Shown here piece by piece: positions 7,280 through 14,029 of a stretch of 23,230 bases of DNA. Below the pieces are notes generated by a model. That model made no database searches. It saw nothing but the letters and a program-made list of their open reading frames with translations, and was not told the origin of the DNA. The first letter of the stretch is position 1. Every line of letters begins with the position of its first letter. The stretch is taken from NCBI GenBank assembly GCA_963978155.1, contig CAXBRK010000026.1, forward strand, positions 1 to 23,230, given 5' to 3'. Made by a program: the position numbers and the translations under genes. The stretch is from UBA8653 sp963978155 (lineage in GTDB: Bacteria; Planctomycetota; Phycisphaerae; Phycisphaerales; SM1A02).

Positions 7280-8622
7280 GAGCTTGGCCGGCGTTTGACG
7301 CCCGAACCTGGCTTTTCACCTTTGGCAATTGGCTTCGAAGCCCGAGAACGCCCCTTCCGGCGCACCGTTTCATGCCGTACCCGGCGGGATTTTGGTGGCC
7401 GGGTGCCCGAAGGCTTCTTGGCGTGCGGCTCGTAACCCTCGACTGCTTCAAGCGGTTCGCTGATGTCACACGCCTTGGCCAATTTTCGCCACAGGTTCCG
7501 CTCGGTCGGCATCACCAAAGCCACCGCAGTGCCTCGTCCTCCACCGTGTCCAGCGCGACCAGAACGATGAACGTACCCATCTGGCTCCAGCGGAATGTCG
7601 TAGTGCACCACGGTTTTGACCCGTTCAATGTGCAATCCCCGGGCCGCGACATCGGTCGAGATCAACACTTCGACATGACCTTCGGTGAAATCAGACAACG
7701 CTTGCCGGCGGGCCGATTGCGAGCGGTCACCGTGAATGGAATCGCAGGCGATGCCAGCTTCACGCAGGGCCTTGGCCACGAAATCCACGCGGCGGCGGGT
7801 GCGGCAGAACACCAACACTCCCCTTCGGCTTGGAAGGATCTTCTCCAGCAACAGCGGGATCTTGCGTAAGCCGGGGACCGCAATGGGGCGATGTTTCAGA
7901 TTCGCCGCCGTTGAACCTTCGGGATCGACTTCGAGACGAACTGGATCGGTCAAGAATCGTGCGGACAAACGCTCGACCTGCTTCGGCATGGTGGCACTAA
8001 AGAGAAGGTGCTGTCGTCCCGCGGGAAGTTCGGACAGCAGCGACTCGATTTGGGGCAAAAAGCCCATGTCCATCATTCGATCTGCTTCGTCGATGGCGGC
8101 CACCGAAAGATTGCACCAATCGAAAATCCCCTTTTCCCCCAACTCCCGGACTCGACCCGGGGTGGCCACGAGGAGTTCAGCACCATCGGAGATGGCCTTG
8201 GTCTGCGGCCCGATGGGTGATTTCCCCACCGCGACGGCGACTGTGAATCGAAGACGTTTGGTCAGCAGCTCCGCTTCTTGAGCCACTTGAAACGCCAGTT
8301 CACGTGTTGGCACCAGCACCAGACCACGCAACCTGGCCGCACCCTTCGCCAAGGGCTTCTTGGGTTTTCGACCGTGAAGACGACCTTTGGGGATCTGTGC
8401 TTCTTCCACGATGCGCTGGATCATGGGCACCAAGTACGCGAACGTCTTGCCCCGACCAGTTTGCGCAATGCCAATGACATCTTTCCCGTCAAGCGCTGGC
8501 GGGATCGCAGCAGCTTGAATGGGTCTGGGCTCTGTCGCGCCGGCGGACCCGAGGTTCTTCACCAGAACGGTTTCCACCCCAAGAGCATCGAAGTCTTCAG
8601 CGTTGGCATTTTTTCTTGTCAT
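7276..8622 (-). CDS. DEAD-box ATP-dependent RNA helicase (RhlE-like) with variant motifs
   Basis: A 448-aa two-domain RecA-fold RNA helicase. The Q motif region is EPRPIQAAAIP (31-41). Motif I is AQTGRGKT (53-60), Ia PTRELA, Ib TPGRV, II DEAD (178-181), III SAT (209-211), IV VLVFCRTRRRVDF, V STDVAARGLHI (322-332) and VI HRSGRAGH (352-359). A basic insert at about 78-98 (GRLHGRKPKKP) and a lysine/arginine-rich tail of about 50 residues suggest RNA binding. Motifs I, V and VI depart from consensus (see findings). The start is ATG 8622 without a clear ribosome binding site. It is a single-gene unit, convergent with the DUF481 gene and divergent from the small ORF at 8646. The likely role is rRNA or mRNA remodelling; the exact subfamily is uncertain. 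Confidence 0.93.
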   Translation of the reverse strand: MTRKNANAEDFDALGVETVLVKNLGSAGATEPRPIQAAAIPPALDGKDVIGIAQTGRGKTFAYLVPMIQRIVEEAQIPKGRLHGRKPKKPLAKGAARLRGLVLVPTRELAFQVAQEAELLTKRLRFTVAVAVGKSPIGPQTKAISDGAELLVATPGRVRELGEKGIFDWCNLSVAAIDEADRMMDMGFLPQIESLLSELPAGRQHLLFSATMPKQVERLSARFLTDPVRLEVDPEGSTAANLKHRPIAVPGLRKIPLLLEKILPSRRGVLVFCRTRRRVDFVAKALREAGIACDSIHGDRSQSARRQALSDFTEGHVEVLISTDVAARGLHIERVKTVVHYDIPLEPDGYVHRSGRAGHGGGRGTAVALVMPTERNLWRKLAKACDISEPLEAVEGYEPHAKKPSGTRPPKSRRVRHETVRRKGRSRASKPIAKGEKPGSGVKRRPSS

Positions 8623-8645
8623 TCGTGAAACATTGTGCGACCAAA

Positions 8646-8897
8646 ATGAGGTTTGGGTCGTATGCTCAATCTGGAATGCGAAACTTTTCTTCCGAACACG
8701 TCCACCAAGCCGCCCAAAAGGGCTTGCCTGTCCGTGCGCGAAGCAAAGCGATCGCCCTTCCGCTGAACAATTCCCATGATGCTCGACGGTGCCCGAAGGC
8801 GTATTCCGCCCTGGTCGCCCTTTGCGTGGTCACCACTGTGGTTTCCATCTGCATTTCCACCCTCATGCTCCATGTCCTTGAGCGAGGGGTCTCCTAG
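8646..8897 (+). CDS. Putative small single-pass membrane protein
   Basis: An ORF of 83 codons, or 73 if started at ATG 8676. The product has a basic polar N-terminal half (VRARSKAIALPLNNSHDARRC) and one hydrophobic stretch, ALVALCVVTTVVSICISTLML, about 10 residues before the C-terminus. That layout would anchor it in the membrane with the N-terminus inside. I do not recognise a family. Support comes from context: an intrinsic terminator on the same strand lies 33 nt after the TAG stop, so this stretch is probably transcribed rightward, diverging from the helicase. No convincing ribosome binding site precedes either start. It could instead be a non-coding leader. Confidence 0.4.
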   Translation: MRFGSYAQSGMRNFSSEHVHQAAQKGLPVRARSKAIALPLNNSHDARRCPKAYSALVALCVVTTVVSICISTLMLHVLERGVS

Positions 8898-8929
8898 AGC
8901 ACACGCGAATTCATCGCACGACTCTTGAA

Positions 8930-8956
8930 GGCCCCGCAACTCGCGGGGCCTTTTTT
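8930..8956 (+). terminator. Intrinsic terminator
   Basis: A perfect 8-bp stem, GGCCCCGC/GCGGGGCC, with loop AACTC, followed directly by six T (8951-8956). Only the plus strand carries the T-tract, so it ends rightward transcription from the 8646-8897 region. It lies 41 nt before the next small ORF and could act as an attenuator for 8998-9866. Confidence 0.9.
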
Positions 8957-8997
8957 CATTTCCTCCTTTTTCTTCAACCCCAAATAGGAATCCCACC

Positions 8998-9102
8998 ATG
9001 ACCATCACCATGCTTGCCAAAATCGTCGCCCCATCCGCCGTCGTCGCCCATCCTTGCCTCCGTCGAGGCCGTGGTGACAGTCCCTCGGGAGGTGCCGCAT
9101 GA
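8998..9102 (+). CDS. 34-residue ORF coupled to the downstream unknown gene
   Basis: The predicted product is 34 aa, beginning MTITMLAKIVAPSAVVAHP and ending in a basic, Gly-rich tail. AGGA lies about 8 nt before ATG 8998, a reasonable ribosome binding site. The stop TGA overlaps the start of the next gene as ATGA (9099-9102), the classic arrangement for translational coupling. The N-terminal hydrophobic patch is too short for a clear membrane segment. I recognise no family. It may be a genuine small protein, or a leader whose translation opens the GGAGGT site of the 9099 gene. Conservation of the reading frame in relatives would decide. Confidence 0.4.
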   Translation: MTITMLAKIVAPSAVVAHPCLRRGRGDSPSGGAA

Positions 9103-9866
9103 GTCCTGCAGACTTTTTGAACACCTCCGTCTCGTTCTCCAACCCACCCCAGCAGCAAGGAAGCCCTCTCGCGGGCATGCTCTCCGCGCTCGCGGCATCC
9201 CTTGAGACCACCAACGACAATGTGGTCTTCCAATTGGACCCCTGGGATGATTTGGCCGCGGCCCGTGCCTGGATGAACCTGGCCGGTCCACAAACTCTGG
9301 TGCTGCCCCGTTCGCAAAGCGATCAGGCGTCGCCGGCCCGCATCCTCGCGGTCACCGGGCTCCCCGGCCGAGCACTTGCCGATGGGGCCGTTGTCCCGAC
9401 CCGCGCGATCGCTGACTTTGTTCGCGTGGCCGACCTCAAGCAAGTGGTTCTGGTGGACATCTCAGGCCCGGTTGATGTCTCGGATGTGCTGTTTTTTCGA
9501 ACCGTGCTCCAACGCCATCTTGGCTTGTTGGCCGCAGAACCAAGAGTGCAACGCGTGCTCCAACAATCCGGCACTTCGGTCATCTTCGAAGCCCGCGAAC
9601 GGCAAGACGCACTGGAATGCATGTCCGATGCTTTGATGCAATACGCCCAACGCTTCTTGGGGACCGATGCCGAAATGTCACGACCGCCCGCGGACATGAT
9701 GGATCGTCTGCTCAGCGCGAGCGGTCGGATTCGCATCCGCCCCATGGAAACCGAACGCGGCATGACGCATCTGGACATCGGTGTCCAAGTCGAACCCGAC
9801 CTTCAGAGTCCCGCTGGTGTGGCGGTGCTCTACGACACCATCACTGGTCAATGGCACGACCAATAG
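9099..9866 (+). CDS. Unrecognised 255-aa cytoplasmic protein
   Basis: I do not recognise this protein. It has a strong start: GGAGGT sits 5 nt before ATG 9099. There is no signal peptide or membrane segment. The N-terminal 25 residues are polar and Gln-rich. An alternating alpha/beta part follows, with strands such as QVVLVDIS and TSVIFEA and helices such as DVSDVLFFRTVLQRHLGLLA. The C-terminal 60 residues read as beta-strands (IRIRPMETERG, THLDIGVQVEP, AGVAVLYDT). It is coupled by ATGA to a 34-codon ORF upstream. Downstream lies a 13-bp inverted repeat shared with the convergent thiC unit. No catalytic motif is visible. Confidence 0.75.
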   Translation: MSPADFLNTSVSFSNPPQQQGSPLAGMLSALAASLETTNDNVVFQLDPWDDLAAARAWMNLAGPQTLVLPRSQSDQASPARILAVTGLPGRALADGAVVPTRAIADFVRVADLKQVVLVDISGPVDVSDVLFFRTVLQRHLGLLAAEPRVQRVLQQSGTSVIFEARERQDALECMSDALMQYAQRFLGTDAEMSRPPADMMDRLLSASGRIRIRPMETERGMTHLDIGVQVEPDLQSPAGVAVLYDTITGQWHDQ

Positions 9867-9934
9867 ATCCCCTCCCAAGATCCCCCCTTTGCCATGCCCG
9901 ACCGACTCCACGGGCATGAATTCAACCTGGTGCA

Positions 9935-9972
9935 TGAGACCCGCGGGCGCACCTCCACCCCCGCGGGTCTCA
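9935..9972. terminator. Long inverted repeat, probable bidirectional terminator
   Basis: A perfect 13-bp stem (TGAGACCCGCGGG against CCCGCGGGTCTCA) with a 12-nt loop, midway in the 159-nt gap between convergent genes ending at 9866 (+) and 10026 (-). Neither flank has a T-tract, so if it terminates transcription it is of the U-less type or only protects 3' ends. Nothing else is seen in the gap. Confidence 0.55.
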
Positions 9973-10025
9973 CCCAGGGACGGAGCTTGGCAAATCGAAT
10001 CCGTCAGTCCCGCATGCGAGCGGCT

Positions 10026-10295
10026 TCAGCGTGAACGGCCATCCCAGTGGGGAGGCCGATGATCCACCGCTTCGTCCGTGGCTTGATTGGGCTTGGTGCG
10101 TTCATCAATAGCTTGCAGTGCCCCGTGCAACTCCCCCAACTTCGGCTCGATCCGATCGGTCTGGGTCGCCACCCGAGTCAGTTCACTGTTGAGTTGATCT
10201 TGGGTGTGTTGCAAAAAGGCCAAGGATTCCTCGAGCTGAACCAGCCGGGCTTCCAAGCGAGCAACACGTTCGGACAACTCATTGGCATCGGTCAT
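10026..10295 (-). CDS. slyX: SlyX family coiled-coil protein
   Basis: An 89-aa protein. Residues 8-50 form a heptad-patterned coiled coil (ARLEARLVQLEESLAFLQ, then DQLNSEL), matching the SlyX pattern of LE.RL..LE..LAFQ....EEL. The C-terminus has RPPHW, corresponding to the PPHY-like end of SlyX proteins. The molecular function of the family is not established. ATG 10295 overlaps the thiC stop by one base (TGATG), so it is translated with thiC and comes under the same TPP control. A functional link to thiamine is not known and may simply reflect transcription. The family call depends on short motifs, but the length and both ends agree. Confidence 0.75.
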   Translation of the reverse strand: MTDANELSERVARLEARLVQLEESLAFLQHTQDQLNSELTRVATQTDRIEPKLGELHGALQAIDERTKPNQATDEAVDHRPPHWDGRSR

Positions 10296-12139
10296 CAGAT
10301 CACCGGATCGTGCTTGGGCAGATTGTGGGCTTCTTCGGTGCGGAGCTCGACCAAGGTTTCTCCCGGGGCCAATTGCATTTGCTGCGCGGTCTCGTCAGAA
10401 ACAAAGTCAGAGTGGCACGCGGCTTTGCCATCTTCATCACCCGATTGGACTCGACCTTTGGTCTTGGCCGCCAAGCGATGGATCTCATCCGGCGAAAGCA
10501 CGCCACGCTGTTCCAGAATTTTGCGCTGCTCATCGTTCAACGCGGCACTGAGGGTTGGTTTGTCCCAAGCGTTCTCGGTGGTCTTGCCACTGGCAAATTC
10601 CTGAATCTCTTTCGAAATCCGAACGCTGCACCAATCGTGTCCGCACATGGCACAGAAATCCGTGTCCACATCCAAATCTTCGTCGTGGTACGCCCGGGCC
10701 AAGTCTGGATCGAATGACAAGTCAAAGTGACGCTGCCAATTGAGAGCCGCACGGGCCTTGGTCAACTCGTCATCGTTGTCACGACTTCCGGGGATGCCCA
10801 AAGCAATATCAGCGGAGTGGGCGGCAATGCGGTACGCCACACAGCCCTGCTTCACGTCGTCCCGCTTGGGCAGACCAAGGTGCTCTTTCGGAGTCACGTA
10901 ACAGAGCATGGATGCACCGTGGTACGCCGCCATGGTGGCGCCGATCGCGCTGGTGATGTGGTCGTAACCAGGGAACATGTCGGTGACCAGGGGGCCAAGG
11001 ACATAGAAGGGGGCACCGTGACACAGTCGGCGCTGCAACTTCATGTTCCATTCAATTTGATCCACGGGGACATGGCCTGGGCCTTCGACCATGGCTTGAA
11101 CACCATGTCGCCAAGCCCGCTCAACCAGTTCTCCAATGGTGGAAAGTTCTGCAATCTGAGCGGCATCAGTGGCATCGGCCAAACCACCCGGACGCAACCC
11201 ATCTCCGACGGAGAACGTGACATCGTGCTCCCGGCAGATTTCACAAATGTCATCCCAACAGTCGTACATGGGGTTTTGTTGACCGTGCTGGATCATCCAT
11301 TTGGCCAGGAGTGATCCGCCTCGGGAAACGATGCCAATCACCCGGTCACGAACCAGCGGGATGTGTTCTTTGAGCACCCCAGCGTGGATGGTGAAGTAAT
11401 CCACCCCTTGCTTGGCTTGATGGCGGCAGGTGTCCAAGATGATCTCTCGATTGAGGTCTTCAATCTTTCGGCCGATGATCATCGAGTAGATGGGCACGGT
11501 GCCGATCGGCACGGTGCTCTCGGTCAAAATGGCTTCGCGGCACGCGTCGAGATCGCCACCGGTGGACAAGTCCATCACCGTGTCGGCGGTCCAACGTTCG
11601 GCCCACTTCAACTTTTCCACTTCCTCGTCGGTGCCAGATGAAACCGGTGACGCGCCCATGTTGGCATTGACTTTGGTGCGACTGGCCCGGCCGATGGCCA
11701 TGGGGTCCAGCTTGTTGGCGAGGTGGTTGCGGTTGGCCGGAATCACCAAACGCCCAGATGCCACTTCGTCACGAACTTGCTCAGGCGTCAGATGGGGCTC
11801 TCGTTCGGAGACCCGGCGCATTTCTTTGGTCACGGTGCCAAGGCGAGCATGTTCCAACTGAGTGATGGGGACAAAGCCTTCTGGAGCAATGGCACGAATG
11901 GGCTCGGTTCCGCGGCCATGTCCCAGACACCCGTCGGGATGAGATTCAATCGACCAGCCATCGGGAAGAAAGTCCCAAGCGGTCTTGTCCGACGGCTCTG
12001 GCATGCCCGGTGTGTCCGGACTGGAATAGGTTCGAGGACCGCCCACTTGAGGAGGATTGGCAAAGCATCCTGGTGTGGTCCCCGTGGGGACGGTGGCCGG
12101 GTCGGTGGCTCCAAGCAGAGGTGGGTTGGTGAGGTCCAT
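10295..12139 (-). CDS. thiC: Phosphomethylpyrimidine synthase ThiC
   Basis: A radical SAM enzyme converting AIR to HMP-P for the thiamine pyrimidine; 614 aa. The core motifs are present: RTKVNANMGASPVSSG (154-169), DLSTGGDLDACRE (190-202), EGPGHVPVDQI (352-362), GPLVTDMFPGYDHI (382-395), and the C-terminal cluster motif CAMCGHDWC giving Cys496, Cys499 and Cys504. About 110 residues follow the cluster motif, a longer tail than I recall for E. coli ThiC. The start is ATG 12139, with AAAGGA 5 nt upstream; a TTG at 12157 is in frame but would place that site inside the gene. It is preceded by a TPP riboswitch and overlaps slyX by one base. Confidence 0.97.
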   Translation of the reverse strand: MDLTNPPLLGATDPATVPTGTTPGCFANPPQVGGPRTYSSPDTPGMPEPSDKTAWDFLPDGWSIESHPDGCLGHGRGTEPIRAIAPEGFVPITQLEHARLGTVTKEMRRVSEREPHLTPEQVRDEVASGRLVIPANRNHLANKLDPMAIGRASRTKVNANMGASPVSSGTDEEVEKLKWAERWTADTVMDLSTGGDLDACREAILTESTVPIGTVPIYSMIIGRKIEDLNREIILDTCRHQAKQGVDYFTIHAGVLKEHIPLVRDRVIGIVSRGGSLLAKWMIQHGQQNPMYDCWDDICEICREHDVTFSVGDGLRPGGLADATDAAQIAELSTIGELVERAWRHGVQAMVEGPGHVPVDQIEWNMKLQRRLCHGAPFYVLGPLVTDMFPGYDHITSAIGATMAAYHGASMLCYVTPKEHLGLPKRDDVKQGCVAYRIAAHSADIALGIPGSRDNDDELTKARAALNWQRHFDLSFDPDLARAYHDEDLDVDTDFCAMCGHDWCSVRISKEIQEFASGKTTENAWDKPTLSAALNDEQRKILEQRGVLSPDEIHRLAAKTKGRVQSGDEDGKAACHSDFVSDETAQQMQLAPGETLVELRTEEAHNLPKHDPVI

Positions 12140-12143
12140 GGTG

Positions 12144-12166
12144 GTCCTTTGACGCAAACAGAGGAC
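12144..12166 (-). promoter_or_regulatory. Possible RBS-masking hairpin of the thiC leader
   Basis: On the minus strand GTCCT (12166-12162) can pair with AGGAC (12148-12144), leaving a 13-nt loop and covering the AGGA of the thiC ribosome binding site. It lies about 20 nt downstream of the riboswitch core, a plausible expression platform for translational control. The five-pair stem is short and would need probing. Confidence 0.4.
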
Positions 12167-12185
12167 GGGCCGATGGGGCGAAGGG

Positions 12186-12263
12186 CACGCATCCCTCCGC
12201 CGGCACGACCCGGATCAGGTGCAACGGGTTCTTCTCAGCGGCACAAACCGCGCCCCGTGCGTG
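12186..12263 (-). ncRNA. TPP riboswitch (THI element)
   Basis: The minus strand reads a near-consensus thi-box. P1 is CACGCA/TGCGTG closing the element at both ends. CTGAGA lies in the pyrimidine-sensing arm, and ACCTGATCCGGGT leads into GCCGGCGGAGGGA for the pyrophosphate arm. It binds thiamine pyrophosphate and should repress thiC-slyX. The core ends 46 nt before the thiC ATG. No intrinsic terminator lies between, so translational control is more likely than attenuation. Confidence 0.96.
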
Positions 12264-12270
12264 CAGAAGA

Positions 12271-12276
12271 AGTATA
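12271..12276 (-). promoter_or_regulatory. Probable -10 element of the thiC promoter
   Basis: TATACT on the minus strand, placed so that initiation about 7 nt later falls at the riboswitch 5' end (12263-12264). No good -35 is seen 16-18 nt upstream. The same bases read TATAGG on the plus strand (12273-12278), about 23 nt before the divergent lipoprotein start. Confidence 0.55.
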
Positions 12277-12301
12277 GGGATGGGGCAGACCGCGACGATA
12301 G

Positions 12302-13120
12302 ATGTCTATGCGCTTTGCCCGATTGGCTGGATTGCTCTTGGTGGGATGTGGAGGGATCGCCCGTGTTGACGGCAGTGACCCCATGTCGCCCAAAGAACTG
12401 GTCGATCCCCTATTCGAGGCATTTGCAGAAGATCCGCCCGAGTCGTTGCCCATCACCGGACCCGTCAATCTGGACGTGGACATCTTCCGCGGCGATGTTT
12501 TGGTGCGGCGGGCGGAAGGCTTGGACTCCCCAAGACTGATCACGACCCGTCGAGCCGATTTTGGCGCTGGTCGATCCGAAGATGGCTACGTGGCCTTGGA
12601 CGATGTCCAGATCAAGGCCAGAGTCGAATCTGGTCCGGAAGGACCCGTCTTGGTGATCAAAGCCAGCAGTGGTCATCCCGAAGCCGCGCAAATGCGAACC
12701 GATCTCATCATTGAGCTTCCCGAGCCCGTTGGCGTGCGCGTTCGTTCCGGCTTTGGACACATCGAAGTCCGAGGCTGCGTTGGTCCCATTGATGCGCAAA
12801 CCAACGAAGGCAACGTGCTGGTGCGCTCCCACCGCCCTTTGCAAGGTGACGTGACGGCGATTTCCAATCGTGGAGCGGCCTTGGTGGCGGTCCGAGGTGA
12901 GACCGAAGCCATGGTGGATTTGGAAGCCATGGGGGGTGAAGCCAGAAGCCGCGTCATGGGCGCAGGCCTCAAAATCCTGCCCGGGACCACCGCCAGCCGG
13001 TTCAAAGGGGTGATGAACGAAGGCACGTGGATGATCACGGTCCGGGCCACCGAAGCCAACGCCAGCTTCCACGCCATCCCCAACCCAGAATTCACCGCGT
13101 TTCACTTTGACACCCCGTGA
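12302..13120 (+). CDS. Putative lipoprotein with DUF4097-like beta-repeat domain
   Basis: A 272-aa protein. MSMRFARLAGLLLVGCGG is a lipoprotein signal peptide with lipobox LVGC (Cys16); ATG 12308 is an equally possible start. The mature part is nearly all short beta-strands in a stacked pattern (VRVRSGFGHIEVRGC, PIDAQTNEGNVLVRS, DVTAISNRGAALVAV, ATEANASFHA), like the putative-adhesin DUF4097 fold in which successive strands follow a G.I.V pattern. It probably sits on the periplasmic face of a membrane; its function is unknown. It is preceded by the divergent thiC promoter region and has no Shine-Dalgarno. Its TGA overlaps the GTG of rlmE (GTGA), so translation of the two is likely coupled. 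The fold call is by pattern only. Confidence 0.68.
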   Translation: MSMRFARLAGLLLVGCGGIARVDGSDPMSPKELVDPLFEAFAEDPPESLPITGPVNLDVDIFRGDVLVRRAEGLDSPRLITTRRADFGAGRSEDGYVALDDVQIKARVESGPEGPVLVIKASSGHPEAAQMRTDLIIELPEPVGVRVRSGFGHIEVRGCVGPIDAQTNEGNVLVRSHRPLQGDVTAISNRGAALVAVRGETEAMVDLEAMGGEARSRVMGAGLKILPGTTASRFKGVMNEGTWMITVRATEANASFHAIPNPEFTAFHFDTP

Positions 13121-13803
13121 GCAGTGACCGCGAAGTTTGGGACCATTGGTACCGCCAAGCCCAAGCCCAGGGCTACCGCTCAAGAGCGGCCTTCAAATTG
13201 ATCGACATCGACGACAAGCGAAAGGTCATTCGCAAAGGTGACCGCGTCCTTGATGCCGGCTGCGCGCCAGGATCGTGGTGTGAAGTCGCCTTGCAAAGAG
13301 TGGGACCGGAAGGGGCCGTGGTGGGCATCGACCTCCAAACCGTGGAGTGGCGAGAAGCCCCCCCCAATTTACGCCTCATTGAAGGCGATTTTCTCCAAGC
13401 GTCGGCAGAATCGCTGCTTGAAGGGGTCGAAAGTCGCCGCCGGGGGCCGACCCGGTTTGATGTGGTGCTTTCGGACATGATGGCGTTCACAACGGGCTCG
13501 CAAGGCACCGACCACCACGCTTCGGCCCGCATTGTGGAACGGCTCTTGGCGAGCTTGCCCGCGCTGCTCCGCGAAGGCGGGAATCTGGTGTACAAAATCT
13601 TCGAAGGTGAACGCTCACCAGAACTCCTGCAAAAGACACGCGACTGTTTTGAAAAGGCCAAGCCCTACAAACCAGCCGCCAGCCGGGATGATTCCGTCGA
13701 GATCTTTGTCGTGGGCCACGGCTTCATTCCTGAAGCCGCCCCGGCCATGCCACCAGAACCCAAACGTGGACCACCATCACCTGGTCCAGGCTGGGGCCGC
13801 TGA
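13117..13803 (+). CDS. rlmE: RlmE/FtsJ family 23S rRNA 2'-O-methyltransferase
   Basis: A SAM-dependent methyltransferase expected to modify U2552 in the A-loop of 23S rRNA. It is 228 aa including a Pro-rich tail of about 20 residues not usual in the family. The K-D-K-E tetrad is visible: Lys27 (SRAAFKL), Asp120 (VLSDMM), Lys160 (LVYKIFEGE) and Glu195 (SVEIFVVG). The SAM loop is LDAGCAPGSW (45-54). After the catalytic Asp the sequence is MMAFTTG rather than the common MAPN.SG, a modest departure. The start is GTG 13117, overlapping the lipoprotein stop. It is followed about 110 nt later by a strong terminator hairpin. Confidence 0.9.
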   Translation: MSSDREVWDHWYRQAQAQGYRSRAAFKLIDIDDKRKVIRKGDRVLDAGCAPGSWCEVALQRVGPEGAVVGIDLQTVEWREAPPNLRLIEGDFLQASAESLLEGVESRRRGPTRFDVVLSDMMAFTTGSQGTDHHASARIVERLLASLPALLREGGNLVYKIFEGERSPELLQKTRDCFEKAKPYKPAASRDDSVEIFVVGHGFIPEAAPAMPPEPKRGPPSPGPGWGR

Positions 13804-13913
13804 TTCTTGCGCGGCGCGCCATTTGCATTGAAGAACTTTGTCTTTTCTCCTCATGCCAGCGTGTGAACGTTGGCAATTGTCGGTAGGCTTCCGCGCACTC
13901 CGACTCCTTTCGC

Positions 13914-13953
13914 AACGGGGTACCGCAGGTGGAGCGGTACCTCGTTCTTTTTT
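13914..13953 (+). terminator. Intrinsic terminator after rlmE
   Basis: A 13-bp stem (AACGGGGTACCGC against GCGGTACCTCGTT, one G-T wobble) with a 7-nt loop, followed by CTTTTTT (13947-13953). The T-tract points rightward. The 110 nt between rlmE and this hairpin contain no supported gene; a weak 6-bp hairpin (13857-13874) is the only other structure seen. The stem may also stop leftward purQ transcripts, though it has no T-tract in that direction. Confidence 0.88.
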
Positions 13954-14029
13954 GGGGTCAGTTCAGCCGTCAATACAAGAACGAACCCCGGCAAAGGGGG
14001 TCTTTGATCTGGGTGCTCTTGACTTTGGG

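Noticed and set aside
12140..12157. TTG start for thiC, six codons upstream
   Set aside because: The AAAGGA site lies inside that extension, 5 nt before ATG 12139, which fits initiation at the ATG.
13813..13820. GGCGCGCC palindrome after rlmE
   Set aside because: An isolated 8-bp GC palindrome is expected by chance at this base composition and has no associated structure.
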